Program-made: the position numbers and the translations under genes
Shown here: positions 34,219-43,119 of the stretch, in pieces
Position numbering within the stretch: position 1 is the stretch's first letter
Layout of the letters: every line of letters starts with the position of its first letter
Notes under the pieces: generated by a model
Database searches by the model: none
What the model saw: the letters and a program-made list of their open reading frames with translations, nothing else
Told to the model about the DNA's origin: nothing
Assembly (NCBI RefSeq): GCF_020544465.1
Contig: NZ_CP066126.1
Location: 4,650,001 to 4,714,000, forward strand
Source: Chromobacterium rhizoryzae
Lineage (GTDB): Bacteria > Pseudomonadota > Gammaproteobacteria > Burkholderiales > Chromobacteriaceae
DNA length: 64,000 bases
Direction: 5' to 3'

Positions 34219-35409
34219 TCACTCCCATGCCTGCTCGCGTGACTGCCCCTGCATAACCTTCTGCTGGCTTTTCACCAAGGCCGTCGTGAACTGTCTCTTG
34301 AAGTTGTCCGCCGGGCGCCAGCCTTTGCCGTCCCGGACAAAGCTGAACTCGCCTTCCAATAACAAACGGCCCTTCTTGCCGATCATCGTCATGAATGGGT
34401 CGCGATACTGAACCATCAACTTGCAGTTCCAGACGCCGCCTGCGCCTTGCACGCAGTCGCTCAAGGGCAGTACTTCACCGAGCGCAAATTCCGGCTTCCC
34501 CAGCGCCCCCAGCGCACGGGTCAAAGGGTCGACACCTGGCCCACCCAGCTTGCGAAAATCGAGCACGCCTTGTTGCAGCGCCTGCCTCACGCCCAGCCGG
34601 CCCAAAGGCTTGCCCAACTCCGGCAACATACCATCCGCGTCCAACTGAGCATAACGTGTGCGCAGCACACGTTCATCGCTTCCCTTTACATGGATAGCGT
34701 CGTCTTTTCCCTGTACCTCGTAGGCGATGGGCGCGCGCTGCTGCTCATCCGCCACCAGAACCGCCACGCAGCCACGGGCGCGCTCCATCTTGATGTATCC
34801 CAGCTCCTTGACCTGCTCCAACTTGAGATTCCGCAGATTGATGGTTTCCGGCGCACTCGCGCTGAGCTTTGACGATATCTGGTGCAACTTCTCAGACATC
34901 AAAGAGGCCCGTATGCTTTTCTTCACCACGGACGCTTCGCATCTCGGCACCAGCGGCGGTGTCAGAAAGTACCAGCCGGCCGCGCCGAGCAAGGCCGCGC
35001 TCCCCAAGCCCCAAGCCAGCTTCCCGCGCCATGTCGTCGCCTTTTGTCGCTGGAGCAGCGCCAATTCCAGCTCCAGATCCTGGTTGTATTCATCCACCGC
35101 CTGCCTGCGCACCGCATTGGACGTGAAACCTTCGTCCGCATCCGCCTTGGCTTCGATTTCAATCATTTGCTCAAAGCTCAGCACTTCCTCCTCTTCCAAC
35201 CAGTCCAGGCCTCCGCCCAAGGTGGAGAAGGGCTCCGCGTCCTGCTCGCGCAGTTTGTCGCGCGCGGCTTCGTAAATCGCCTGGTCAATCACTCCGCCCG
35301 CCAGCAGATGGTCAAGAATCGGGCTTGCAAACGTGGAATCGCTCATATCGTCCATCAACGGCGCGCATTTCGCATACGCAGCCGGGCTAGTGGAAAGGGC
35401 GCTCAGCAT
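34219..35409 (-). CDS. unknown single-pass membrane protein
   Basis: 396 residues as drawn from ATG 35409; in-frame ATGs at 35355 and 35346 (giving MSDSTFASP) are as likely, since no start has a strong ribosome site. An acidic N-terminal part (about 20-125, with EEEEVLSFEQMIEIEAKADADE) precedes one membrane helix (about 130-148, LAWGLGSAALLGAAGWYFL). A probably periplasmic domain follows with three Cys (one just after the helix, two near 320-330 in LSDCVQGAGGVWNCKL). I do not recognise a family. The helix-then-Cys arrangement suggests an envelope protein with a possible disulfide. It has its own terminator and AT-rich upstream DNA, so it is probably a single-gene unit. Confidence 0.68.
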   Translation of the reverse strand: MLSALSTSPAAYAKCAPLMDDMSDSTFASPILDHLLAGGVIDQAIYEAARDKLREQDAEPFSTLGGGLDWLEEEEVLSFEQMIEIEAKADADEGFTSNAVRRQAVDEYNQDLELELALLQRQKATTWRGKLAWGLGSAALLGAAGWYFLTPPLVPRCEASVVKKSIRASLMSEKLHQISSKLSASAPETINLRNLKLEQVKELGYIKMERARGCVAVLVADEQQRAPIAYEVQGKDDAIHVKGSDERVLRTRYAQLDADGMLPELGKPLGRLGVRQALQQGVLDFRKLGGPGVDPLTRALGALGKPEFALGEVLPLSDCVQGAGGVWNCKLMVQYRDPFMTMIGKKGRLLLEGEFSFVRDGKGWRPADNFKRQFTTALVKSQQKVMQGQSREQAWE

Positions 35410-35511
35410 AACCCACGCCTAAAACTCAAGCCAATTTGGATTTAAAATCCACAAAAAAATGCCAAAAAAATAGAAACACAATTTCCACGGAGCGCGCCCG
35501 CGCATGCAATG

Positions 35512-35535
35512 AAAAACGCCCGGCCAAGCCGGGCG
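35512..35535 (-). terminator. terminator after the ybdD-like gene
   Basis: On the minus strand, CGCCCGGC TTG GCCGGGCG followed by TTTTT: a perfect 8-bp stem with a 3-base loop, 27 bp beyond the stop codon. Confidence 0.85.
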
Positions 35536-35562
35536 CTATCAAGTATGACTAACCGTTAGAAC

Positions 35563-35751
35563 TCAGCACGGACACTTCTTCATGCTCTTGCCGCCATAGC
35601 GTTCATCCTGACAACGGCGGAAGAAAGCCTCGCGGCTCATCACCTCCGCCTTGGGATCGAAGCGGCGGCGGCTGGCGACGTAAGCGTCGTAATCCTTGAC
35701 CCCCACCATCAGCCGGGCGGTTTTCGCCCATTGTTGCCATAGCTTGCCCAT
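35563..35751 (-). CDS. YbdD/YjiX-family small protein
   Basis: 62 residues. The family pattern is clear: LWQQWAKTARLMVGVKDYDAYVA, then MSREAFFRRCQDERYGGKSMKKCPC. YbdD/YjiX proteins are always found next to cstA/btsT pyruvate transporters and are needed for or modulate their activity. Start ATG 35751 overlaps the cstA stop by one base (TGATG). The C-terminal Cys-x-Cys pair is conserved in the family as seen in homologues I know; its role is unknown. Confidence 0.87.
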   Translation of the reverse strand: MGKLWQQWAKTARLMVGVKDYDAYVASRRRFDPKAEVMSREAFFRRCQDERYGGKSMKKCPC

Positions 35752-37811
35752 CACGCGCCCTCCTCCCGGAACATGGCCGGCACCTCCTTGGCGGTGGACC
35801 ATTTCACCGCCAGGGACTTGCGCATCACGTTCAGCGCAAACGCCAGCATGGCGATCACCACCGCCATGAACAGCGCCGTCAAAGTGGCGTCCACATAGTC
35901 ATTGAAGATGATCTGATGCATTTGCGCCATATTCTTGGCCGGCGCCAGCACCTCGCCCTTGGCCGCGGCGGCGGAGAATTTGTCCGCGTGGGCCAGGAAG
36001 CTGATCTTGGGACTGGCGTGGAACAGCTTCTGCCAGCCGGCGGTCAACGTCACCACCAGCAGCCACAAGGTGGGCACGGCGGTGACCCAGATGTAGCGGG
36101 TTTTCTGCATTTTGATCAGCACCGCGGTGGCCAGAATCAGCGCGATGCCGGCCAGCATCTGGTTGGCGATGCCGAACAGCGGCCACAAGGTGTTGATGCC
36201 GCCCAGCGGATCCACCACGCCCTGGTAGAGGAAGTAGCCCCAGCCGGTCACCGCCAGGCCGGTGGCGATCAAGTTGGCCGCCCAGGACTCCGTGTTGGCC
36301 ATAGGCTTGACCACCAGGCCCAGCAGATCCTGGATCATGAAGCGCAGCACGCGGGTGCCGGCGTCGATGGTGGTGAGGATGAACAGGGCTTCGAACAGAA
36401 TGGCGAAGTGATACCAGAAGGCCATCATCGCCGGCCCGCCTATCACATTGGACAGAATGTGCGCCATGCCCACCGCCAAGGTCGGCGCGCCGCCGGCGCG
36501 GGACAGGATGGTGCTCTCGCCCACGTCCTTGGCCATCTGGGTCAACATGTCCGGCGTGATGAGGAAGCCCCAGCTGGAAATCACCTGGGCGGCTTCTTCC
36601 GCGGTCTTGCCTATCACCGCCGCCGGGCTGTTCATCGCGAAGTACACGCCCGGATCCAGCACGCAGGCGGCGATCAACGCCATGATGGCGACGAAGCTTT
36701 CCATCAGCATGGAGCCGTAGCCTATCATGCGGGTGTGGGTTTCGTTCTCCAGCATCTTGGGCGTGGTGCCCGAAGCCACCAGCGCGTGGAAACCGGACAC
36801 CGCGCCGCAGGCGATGGTGATGAACAGGAAGGGGAACAGATTGCCGGCGAACACCGGGCCGCTGCCGTCGATGAATTTGGTCACCGCAGGCATGTGCATA
36901 TTGGGCGCCACGATCATGATGCCGATGGCCAGGCCGACAATGGTGCCGATTTTCAGGAAGGTGGACAGGTAGTCCCTCGGCGCCAGCAACAGCCATACCG
37001 GCAGCACCGAGGCGACGAAGCCGTAGCCGATCAGCGTCCAGGCCAGCGTGGTGCCGCTCAGGGTGAACAAGGGCGCCAGGGTTTCGTTCTTGGCGATGTC
37101 GCCGCCGTAAACAATGGCCAGCATCAGCAGGATGAAGCCGATGACGGAGATCTCGCCGATCTTGCCCGGCCGGATGTAGCGGGTGTAAACGCCCATGAAC
37201 AGCGCGATCGGTATCGTGGCGGCAATGGTGAAGGTGCCCCACGGGCTGCCGGTCAGCGCCTTGACCACTACCAGCGCCAGTACCGCCAGCAGGATGACCA
37301 TGATCATCAGGATGCCGATGGAGGCGATGACGCCGGGGATGGCGCCCAGTTCGGTGCGGATGATCTCGCCCAGCGATTTGCCGTCGCGGCGCACCGACAG
37401 GAACAGGATCAGGAAATCCTGCACCGCGCCGGCCAGCATCACGCCGACCAGAATCCACAGCGTGCCCGGCAGATAACCCATCTGCGCGGCCAGCACCGGT
37501 CCCACCAGCGGCCCGGCGCCGGCGATGGCGGCGAAGTGGTGGCCGAACAACACCCATTTATTGGTGGGCACGTAGTCCAGGCCGTCATTGTATTTTTCCG
37601 CCGGGGTCAGCCGGCGAGCGTCCAGTTCCAGCACTTTGTGGGCGATGAAGCGGCCGTAAAAGCGATAGGCGATGGAGTAGACAGACACCGCCGCCACGAT
37701 CAGCCAGACCGCGTTGACCGGCTCGCCGCGATTGAGGGCCACCACGGCGAAGGCCGCCGCGCCCGCCAGGGCGACGGCCAGCCACACGGCCCATTCTCTT
37801 ATCTGTTGCAT
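35751..37811 (-). CDS. cstA: CstA/BtsT-family pyruvate (carbon starvation) transporter
   Basis: 686 residues with many membrane helices. CstA signatures: YRFYGRFIAHKVLELDARRLTPAEKYNDG, then NKWVLFGHHFAAIAGAGPLVGPVLAAQMGYLPG, GAVQDFLILFLSVRRDGKSLGEI and, later, FHALVASGTTPKMLENE. In E. coli CstA and BtsT take up pyruvate (and peptides were reported for CstA). It forms a two-gene operon with ybdD. The ribosome site AGGAAC lies before ATG 37811, and a 16-bp palindrome at 37949-37964 lies in the divergent region shared with rstA. Confidence 0.92.
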   Translation of the reverse strand: MQQIREWAVWLAVALAGAAAFAVVALNRGEPVNAVWLIVAAVSVYSIAYRFYGRFIAHKVLELDARRLTPAEKYNDGLDYVPTNKWVLFGHHFAAIAGAGPLVGPVLAAQMGYLPGTLWILVGVMLAGAVQDFLILFLSVRRDGKSLGEIIRTELGAIPGVIASIGILMIMVILLAVLALVVVKALTGSPWGTFTIAATIPIALFMGVYTRYIRPGKIGEISVIGFILLMLAIVYGGDIAKNETLAPLFTLSGTTLAWTLIGYGFVASVLPVWLLLAPRDYLSTFLKIGTIVGLAIGIMIVAPNMHMPAVTKFIDGSGPVFAGNLFPFLFITIACGAVSGFHALVASGTTPKMLENETHTRMIGYGSMLMESFVAIMALIAACVLDPGVYFAMNSPAAVIGKTAEEAAQVISSWGFLITPDMLTQMAKDVGESTILSRAGGAPTLAVGMAHILSNVIGGPAMMAFWYHFAILFEALFILTTIDAGTRVLRFMIQDLLGLVVKPMANTESWAANLIATGLAVTGWGYFLYQGVVDPLGGINTLWPLFGIANQMLAGIALILATAVLIKMQKTRYIWVTAVPTLWLLVVTLTAGWQKLFHASPKISFLAHADKFSAAAAKGEVLAPAKNMAQMHQIIFNDYVDATLTALFMAVVIAMLAFALNVMRKSLAVKWSTAKEVPAMFREEGA

Positions 37812-37948
37812 ATGGCAAGTTCCTATTCTCTTTATCCCGTTTTAATTCATCGGTCCCTGGCGGCAACGGCGGCCACGGCCGGCTTTTTGTGCCTGACCGA
37901 TTCTGGATTGATAGCGCCGGAAAATCAAGCAGGCCAAATCATTTGCAA

Positions 37949-37964
37949 AAACTATCGATAGTTT
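37949..37964. promoter_or_regulatory. 16-bp perfect palindrome between cstA and rstA
   Basis: AAACTATCGATAGTTT is fully self-complementary. It lies 138 bp before cstA (minus) and 93 bp before rstA (plus). It has no T-run or loop and so is an operator candidate rather than a terminator. Confidence 0.5.
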
Positions 37965-38056
37965 ATGACGAATAGCAGTCACGATAATGCTAAAGTCGCC
38001 GGCAAACCTCGCGTGCTAATATTTTGATTTGAACCACCGAAATCCCGTCGACGGAC

Positions 38057-38776
38057 ATGAACAGCGATACCCCCCATATTCTCATCGTCGAAGACGACGT
38101 GAGACTAGCCGAATTGATAGGCGCTTATCTGAGCAAGCACGGCTATCGCATCTCCCAGCACGGCCGCGGCGACACCGCGCCGGCCATCATCCTGGAAGAA
38201 AAGCCGGACCTGGTGATCCTGGACATCATGCTGCCGGGCAAGGAAGGCTTCGACGTCTGCCGTGAAATCCGCCCGCGCTATAACGGCCGGGTGCTGATCA
38301 TGACGGCGCGCGACGAGGACGTGGACGAAATCCTGGGGCTGGAACTGGGCGCCGACGACTACCTGGCCAAGCCAGTGGAGCCGCGCCGCTTGCTGGCGCG
38401 GGTGCGCGCGCTGCTGCGCCGCGGCGGGCCGGGGGCGCAGGCCGACGGAGAGGCCGGCGACGAAGACAGCTTCACCTTTGGCCAGTTCTGCATCAGCCAG
38501 GCCACGCGCGAAGCCACGCTGAACGGGGAGCTGATCGATCTGACCACCGCCGAATTCGACCTGCTGTGGCTGTTGTCCTCCCACGCCGGCCAGGTGCTGT
38601 CCCGCGACGACATCATGAGCGAGCTGCGCGGCATCGGCTTCGACGGCTTGGACCGCTCCATCGACGCGCGCATTTCGCGGCTGCGCCGCAAGCTGGGCGA
38701 TAATCCCGACGCGCCGGCCCGAATCAAGACCGTGCGCGGCAAAGGCTATCTGTTCTCGCGCAGCGACTGGGAATAA
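38057..38776 (+). CDS. rstA: OmpR-type response regulator RstA
   Basis: 239 residues: a receiver domain with the acidic pair ED/ED near 12-14, phospho-acceptor Asp56 in DLVILDIMLPG and Lys in YLAKPVEP, then a winged-helix OmpR output domain (TTAEFDLLWLLSSHAGQVLSR; SIDARISRLRRKLGDN; IKTVRGKGYLF). The output domain closely follows E. coli RstA wording. It is followed 3 bp later by its kinase. In enterics RstBA responds to PhoPQ, acid and metals; inputs here are unknown. Confidence 0.88.
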   Translation: MNSDTPHILIVEDDVRLAELIGAYLSKHGYRISQHGRGDTAPAIILEEKPDLVILDIMLPGKEGFDVCREIRPRYNGRVLIMTARDEDVDEILGLELGADDYLAKPVEPRRLLARVRALLRRGGPGAQADGEAGDEDSFTFGQFCISQATREATLNGELIDLTTAEFDLLWLLSSHAGQVLSRDDIMSELRGIGFDGLDRSIDARISRLRRKLGDNPDAPARIKTVRGKGYLFSRSDWE

Positions 38777-38779
38777 GGC

Positions 38780-40126
38780 ATGAGCACTCGTCGTTTGCGC
38801 GGCTGGCTCAAGCCGTCGCTGGGCACTCTGTTCGCCCGTTATTTCTTCGCCACCATGCTGGTGGAGCTGATCATCATCATCGGCTTCGGCTTCCTGGTCA
38901 CCAAGCTGTACGAGAACAGCGACCGCAACGGCAAGCTGCAATTCATGAACGGCACCGTGAGCCTGATCCGCGAGCAGCTGGCTCAGACGCCGCATCGGGA
39001 CTGGGACCGCAAGCTCGCCGACATCGCCCGCGCCTTCAGCTATCCGGTCAAACTGATCGCCCATCCTCCCGACGATTTCGAGCCGGAAGGCCACGCCGCG
39101 CTGCAAGGCGGCCGCCCCTATTTGGATTTCGACAACCAGTTGCTCTACATGCCGCTGCCCCATGATCCGCGTCTCTTGCTGCTGGGCCCGCTGGAAGCCC
39201 CGGCCAGCAACAGCAGCTGGATCAGCGAAGACATAGAAATCCTGCTGTTGTGGATTCTGCTGACCGGCACCACGCTGGGCACCCTGATCTACTTCAGCCT
39301 GCGCCCGCTGTGGAAGGACTTGCTGGAAGTGCGCCGCAAGGCGGAGGTGTTCGCCGACGGCGACTTCAGCGCCCGCGCCCAACCGTCCAAAAGCCGGCTG
39401 CTGGCCCCCCTGTCCCTGGCCTTCAACAGCATGGCCGCGCGGCTGGAGCGGCAGATGGAAACCCGCCAGGCCTTGTCCCACGCCATCGCCCACGAGATCC
39501 GCACCCCGATCGCGCGGCTGCGCTTCGGTCTGACCATGCTGGAGGAAGAAGAGGACGAACAGGAATGGCGGCGCTACCGCGAAGGCATGGAGCGCGATAT
39601 GCAGGAGCTGGAGGAGCTGTTCAACACCAGCATGGAGTTCGCCAAGCTCAACCGCAACGAAGTGCCGCTGCACTGGGAAACCGTGGACCTCTACGACTGG
39701 TTCGACGATCTGGTCGATCTGGTCACGCCGCTGAAACCGCCGGGCATCGCGCTGGAGCTGGACTGCGCGCTGGGCAACGGCGCGTTCGACCGCAAGCTGA
39801 TGTATGTGGCCAGCCGCAACCTGCTGCTCAACGCCTTCAAATACGCCAACGCTCAGGTCCGGCTGACCGTGTGTCACAACGCTTCCGGCCAGCTGCTGAT
39901 TCATGTCGACGACGACGGCTGCGGCATTCCCGAGGCTGAACGCGACAAGGTGTTCGAACCCTTCCTGCGGCTGGACCGCAGCCGCGACCGCGCCACCGGC
40001 GGCTATGGCCTGGGGCTGTCCTTCGTCAAGCTGATCACCGAACACCACGGCGGCCAGGCCAGCGTGAGCGCCAGCGAACTGGGCGGCGCGCGCTTTACTC
40101 TGCGCATCATGCAACCACAGCAATAA
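38780..40126 (+). CDS. rstB: sensor histidine kinase RstB
   Basis: 448 residues: membrane helix near 25-45 (FFATMLVELIIIIGFGFLV), a periplasmic RstB-type sensor region to about 150, a second helix (EILLLWILLTGTTLGTLIYF), HAMP linker, the phospho-acceptor His in ALSHAIAHEIRTPIARL, then an ATPase domain with DDGCGIP and YGLGLSFVK. It pairs with the upstream RstA. A degenerate copy of the dispersed palindrome (40127 onward) begins directly after its stop. Confidence 0.88.
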   Translation: MSTRRLRGWLKPSLGTLFARYFFATMLVELIIIIGFGFLVTKLYENSDRNGKLQFMNGTVSLIREQLAQTPHRDWDRKLADIARAFSYPVKLIAHPPDDFEPEGHAALQGGRPYLDFDNQLLYMPLPHDPRLLLLGPLEAPASNSSWISEDIEILLLWILLTGTTLGTLIYFSLRPLWKDLLEVRRKAEVFADGDFSARAQPSKSRLLAPLSLAFNSMAARLERQMETRQALSHAIAHEIRTPIARLRFGLTMLEEEEDEQEWRRYREGMERDMQELEELFNTSMEFAKLNRNEVPLHWETVDLYDWFDDLVDLVTPLKPPGIALELDCALGNGAFDRKLMYVASRNLLLNAFKYANAQVRLTVCHNASGQLLIHVDDDGCGIPEAERDKVFEPFLRLDRSRDRATGGYGLGLSFVKLITEHHGGQASVSASELGGARFTLRIMQPQQ

Positions 40127-40305
40127 GACCCGCTAAACCAACCCCTGATCCTGCGCTGCGCGGTTTAGTTAGCGGCTCTATGAGCGGCTCAGCGCCCGCT
40201 TGCGACCCGTGGAGCCTCACGCGGCGAACACGGCTTCAGAATACGCATCGACCGCTTCTCCGCTTCTTCCTTGTCTCGCTCTTGCCCGCGAGACTTTGAA
40301 GAGGC
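40127..40305 (+). repeat. dispersed palindrome family, degenerate copy (copy E)
   Basis: Blocks match the copy at 51431-51571: GACCCG at the left end directly after the rstB stop, GATC and GCTGCGCGG, then CACGGCTTCAGAAT near 40229, CGCTTCT, CCTTGTCTCGCT and CCCGCGAGA at the right. The left part carries an extra inverted repeat (CGCTAAACC / GGTTTAG-TT-AGCG, about 40131-40175) that may end rstB transcription. Identity is clearly lower than between copies A and B. The rest of the gap to 40464 shows no gene or clear site. Confidence 0.48.
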
Positions 40306-40464
40306 GGCCAAGAACGCCGGCGCCGGCGAAAAGTAAAGCCGCAGTTTGTTAAGCAATCTGAATGGGGTCACGCGCCGTCACAAAGCGGGGACAGGAAGCC
40401 AACAGACCCCAAGCCGCCGCGTCGGGATAATGCCAGCATCTCAACTTGGATTCGGGTATTTCCC

Positions 40465-41286
40465 ATGGTTTCTTCACGACCGGCCGCCCTGCTGGTACAC
40501 GGTCTGGGCGGCAGCGCATACGACCTTGGCGCGCTTGGACGCACGCTGGAGGAGGCGGACATCGTCACGCACACCCCGCTGTTGCCGGGACATGGCGGCG
40601 AGCCGGAAGATCTGCTGTCCGTCCGCTGGCAGGACTGGGTGGAAACCATACGCAAGGAATACCTGGAACTGAAGACGCGCCACAAGGTGGTGCATCTGGC
40701 CGGCGTTTGCCTGGGCGGCCTGGTGGCGCTGGAAGTGGCGCGGCTGGAAAACCATCAGGACGGCCTCGCCTTGTACGCGCCGCCGCTGTTCCTGGACGGC
40801 TGGAGCCTGCCCAAGCTGACCTGGGCGCGCCACATCGTCTACCGCATTCCCGGCCTGGCCAAGAAGATGCGCGTGCCGGAAGTCGAACCCTTCGGCATCA
40901 AGAACGCCCGCATCCGCAAGGCCATCCAGCAGCGCTTCGAACGCGGCGAACGCTTCCACTACGCCTACATCCCGCTGGCCTGCATCCGCCAGGTGGATGG
41001 GCTGCGCCGCCAGCTGATGTCGCGGCTGGAAGAGATCACCTGCCCGACGCTGATCGTGCATGCCGACGAGGACGACATCACCAGCCCGCGCTCGGCCCGC
41101 TACTTGCAGCGCTATCTGGGCGGCAAGGTCGACTTCATGCCCTTGTCCAATAGCTACCACATGGTGATGGTGGACAATGAACGCGGCGAGGTGCTCAAGC
41201 GCAGCCTGAAGTTTTTCAACCAGCGCGCCCAAGCCCGGGCCGCCGCCGCTGAACACGCCGACTGGGCCGTCTTCGCCGCCGCCTGA
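40465..41286 (+). CDS. alpha/beta hydrolase with Cys in the nucleophile position
   Basis: 273 residues of the alpha/beta-hydrolase fold, resembling carboxylesterases of the Est30/monoacylglycerol-lipase type: VHGLGGSAYDLGALGRTL (oxyanion loop), then the nucleophile elbow G-V-C82-L-G, an acid among Asp201-Asp204 (HADEDDITSP) and His232 in NSYHMVMVD. In most relatives the elbow is G-x-S-x-G; here the codon is TGC (Cys), as in dienelactone hydrolases. The protein could hydrolyse an activated ester or thioester, or be an acyltransferase. It is a single gene with its own terminator. Confidence 0.8.
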   Translation: MVSSRPAALLVHGLGGSAYDLGALGRTLEEADIVTHTPLLPGHGGEPEDLLSVRWQDWVETIRKEYLELKTRHKVVHLAGVCLGGLVALEVARLENHQDGLALYAPPLFLDGWSLPKLTWARHIVYRIPGLAKKMRVPEVEPFGIKNARIRKAIQQRFERGERFHYAYIPLACIRQVDGLRRQLMSRLEEITCPTLIVHADEDDITSPRSARYLQRYLGGKVDFMPLSNSYHMVMVDNERGEVLKRSLKFFNQRAQARAAAAEHADWAVFAAA

Positions 41287-41307
41287 GCGCCGCGTCGCCG
41301 CCATCAG

Positions 41308-41332
41308 GGCAAGCCTCAGGCTTGCCTTTTTT
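41308..41332 (+). terminator. terminator after the hydrolase gene
   Basis: GGCAAGCC TCA GGCTTGCC followed by six T residues, 21 bp after the stop. Confidence 0.87.
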
Positions 41333-41745
41333 CTTGCCTGCGCCAGCCGCGCCCGCCCCTTCTTCAACTAAAGTTGCAAGCAATCACAACTAAACATTGA
41401 ATTTAACAGCTGCGCAAACTTCCCGGCCGCCCCGTCATCAACCGTCATCAAGCCAGAACACAGCGACAATGGAAGACGAGGACCGGCTGAAGCAAACTGT
41501 TTGCACGAGCCGGATCGGCCCCCCGCCGGTCTTGCAACGGTTCCGTTCTCTTTTCCCTTTGTGTGACTTTGCGTGCCCGCCGGCTCCGGCGGGCATCTTT
41601 TCTTTGCCCTGCCCGTCCCGCTTTGTTACAGATCGTTACACAAGCCCTCCATCGATAACACAAAGAGCGTTTACAAGCTCAACAGACTGACTTGGTTCCT
41701 GTTCGCACAATATTGCAGTTATCAACAAAGCAAACAGTCGCAAAA
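41333..41745. other. long leader/intergenic stretch before the outer-membrane barrel gene
   Basis: 413 bp with no convincing gene. Near the right end CTTTGT and ACAAAG (about 41619 and 41658) flank a TTACAGATCGTTACACAAG-type AT-rich stretch that probably holds the barrel gene's promoter. I see no clear -35/-10 pair with correct spacing and no ribosome site of note before ATG 41746. Confidence 0.4.
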
Positions 41746-42336
41746 ATGAAAAAACTGATTACCGCTTCCGTGCTGAGCCTGGCAGCTCTGACCGCACACG
41801 CCGCCGACCCGGGCTTCTACGTCTTCGGCAACACCGGTTACAACTTCTCCAAGCCGGAGTCCGGCAACCGCAACATCGTCCTGAAAGACGCCAAGGCCGC
41901 CGGCACGGTATGGGAACTGGGCGCCGGTTACCGCTTCAACCAATACCTGGCCACCGAGCTGTCTTACGCTGACTTCGGCAAATCCACGGCCAACGGCTCC
42001 TTCAGCGGCCGCACCGGCAACGGCTCCGTCGCCACCAAGGCCGAGCGCATCGCCGTGCTGGGCATCCTGCCGGTGACCCAGGATTTGGAAGTTTTCGGCA
42101 AGGCCAGCCTGAACAACGTGCACACCAAGCTCAAGATCGACCGAGTTGCCAACAAAACTTTCAACGACACCCGCTTGGGTCTTGGTTTCGGCGCGCAGTA
42201 TCAGCTGCACAAAAACCTGTCCTTGCGTGGCGAATACGAATACATCGCCGGCACTGACTTCCAGATGGCGGGCCAAAGCGTGGTCAAGACGTCCGGCACC
42301 AGCGTGCTGAAGGCCGGCATCAGCTACCACTTCTAA
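41746..42336 (+). CDS. small outer-membrane beta-barrel protein
   Basis: 196 residues with a signal peptide (MKKLITASVLSLAALTAHAA) and an eight-stranded barrel pattern of the OmpA-like/OMP_b-brl group: FYVFGNTGYNF, WELGAGYRFNQYLATELSYADFG, TRLGLGFGAQYQLHKNLSLRGEYEYI, ending in the sorting signal YHF with a terminal Phe. It probably has a porin-like, adhesive or structural role; sequence alone does not say which. ATG 41746 is chosen as the signal-peptide start. Confidence 0.82.
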   Translation: MKKLITASVLSLAALTAHAADPGFYVFGNTGYNFSKPESGNRNIVLKDAKAAGTVWELGAGYRFNQYLATELSYADFGKSTANGSFSGRTGNGSVATKAERIAVLGILPVTQDLEVFGKASLNNVHTKLKIDRVANKTFNDTRLGLGFGAQYQLHKNLSLRGEYEYIAGTDFQMAGQSVVKTSGTSVLKAGISYHF

Positions 42337-42363
42337 TCTCAGCCTTGCCACGCCCTTCCATCG

Positions 42364-42396
42364 CCAGCCGCGGCCCCTGTGTCCGCGGCTGGTTTT
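42364..42396 (+). terminator. terminator after the outer-membrane barrel gene
   Basis: CCAGCCGCGG, a 9-base loop, CCGCGGCTGG, then TTTT: a perfect 10-bp stem 27 bp after the stop, and 5 bp before the end of the convergent GST gene. Confidence 0.85.
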
Positions 42397-42401
42397 GCGT
42401 T

Positions 42402-43022
42402 TCAGGCCGCCGGCACCGCCATGCCGCGCCGCACCGCCGGCCGCTCGCCGACGCGTTGGAACCAATCGCTTACCCGCGGAAACGCCGCCAGATCCACCTG
42501 ATGCCAATCATGGCGCGCCGCCCACGGATAGAGCGCGATATCGGCGACGCCGTACTCGCCGGCGACGTAATCCCGCCCGGCCAACTGCCGGTCCAGCACG
42601 CCGTACAGACGCAAGGCTTCGTCGTGGTAGCGCTTCTGCGCATAGGGAAGGCTTTCCGGCGCATAGCGCAGGAAATGGTGGGCCTGCCCCAACATCGGTC
42701 CGAAGCCGCCCATCTGGAACATCAGCCATTGCAGCGCCTCGTAGCGCGCCGCGCCCGCCGCCGGCAGCAGGCGGCCGTGCTTTTCCGCCAGGTATTGCAG
42801 AATGGCGCCGGACTCGAACATCGCCAGCGGCCGACCATCCGGCCCCTCGCTGTCGACGATGGCCGGAATCTTGTTGTTGGGACTGATGGCCAGAAAGGAC
42901 TCGGCGAACTGCTCCCCTTTGCCGATATCCACGGAGTGCACGGCGTATGGCAGCTCCAGTTCTTCCAGCATGATGGAAATCTTGCGCCCATTGGGCGTGC
43001 CCCAGGTATACAGATCAATCAC
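42402..43022 (-). CDS. glutathione S-transferase, YfcG/Nu-class-like
   Basis: 206 residues. A thioredoxin-like N-terminal domain with LYTWGTPNGRKISIMLEEL (the T-P-N-G motif of Nu-class YfcG, where Thr and Asn contact glutathione), the cis-Pro region NNKIPAIVD and ESGAILQYLAEKHG, then an all-helical C-terminal domain. YfcG has disulfide-bond reductase activity with glutathione. It is a single gene divergent from hemF. Confidence 0.86.
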   Translation of the reverse strand: MIDLYTWGTPNGRKISIMLEELELPYAVHSVDIGKGEQFAESFLAISPNNKIPAIVDSEGPDGRPLAMFESGAILQYLAEKHGRLLPAAGAARYEALQWLMFQMGGFGPMLGQAHHFLRYAPESLPYAQKRYHDEALRLYGVLDRQLAGRDYVAGEYGVADIALYPWAARHDWHQVDLAAFPRVSDWFQRVGERPAVRRGMAVPAA

Positions 43023-43119
43023 GATGCGCGTCTCCCATGTTCAAAGCCCGGGCGGCGCGCCTGCGCGCGCCGCCCCGTCTGCTACAATGCAGCCCATTTC
43101 AAGCCTTCAGGATACTGCG

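Noticed and set aside
35916..37961. 681-codon open frame on the plus strand
   Set aside because: It is antisense to cstA, with a His/Gln/Arg/Gly-rich translation and no recognisable domain; cstA on the other strand is certain.
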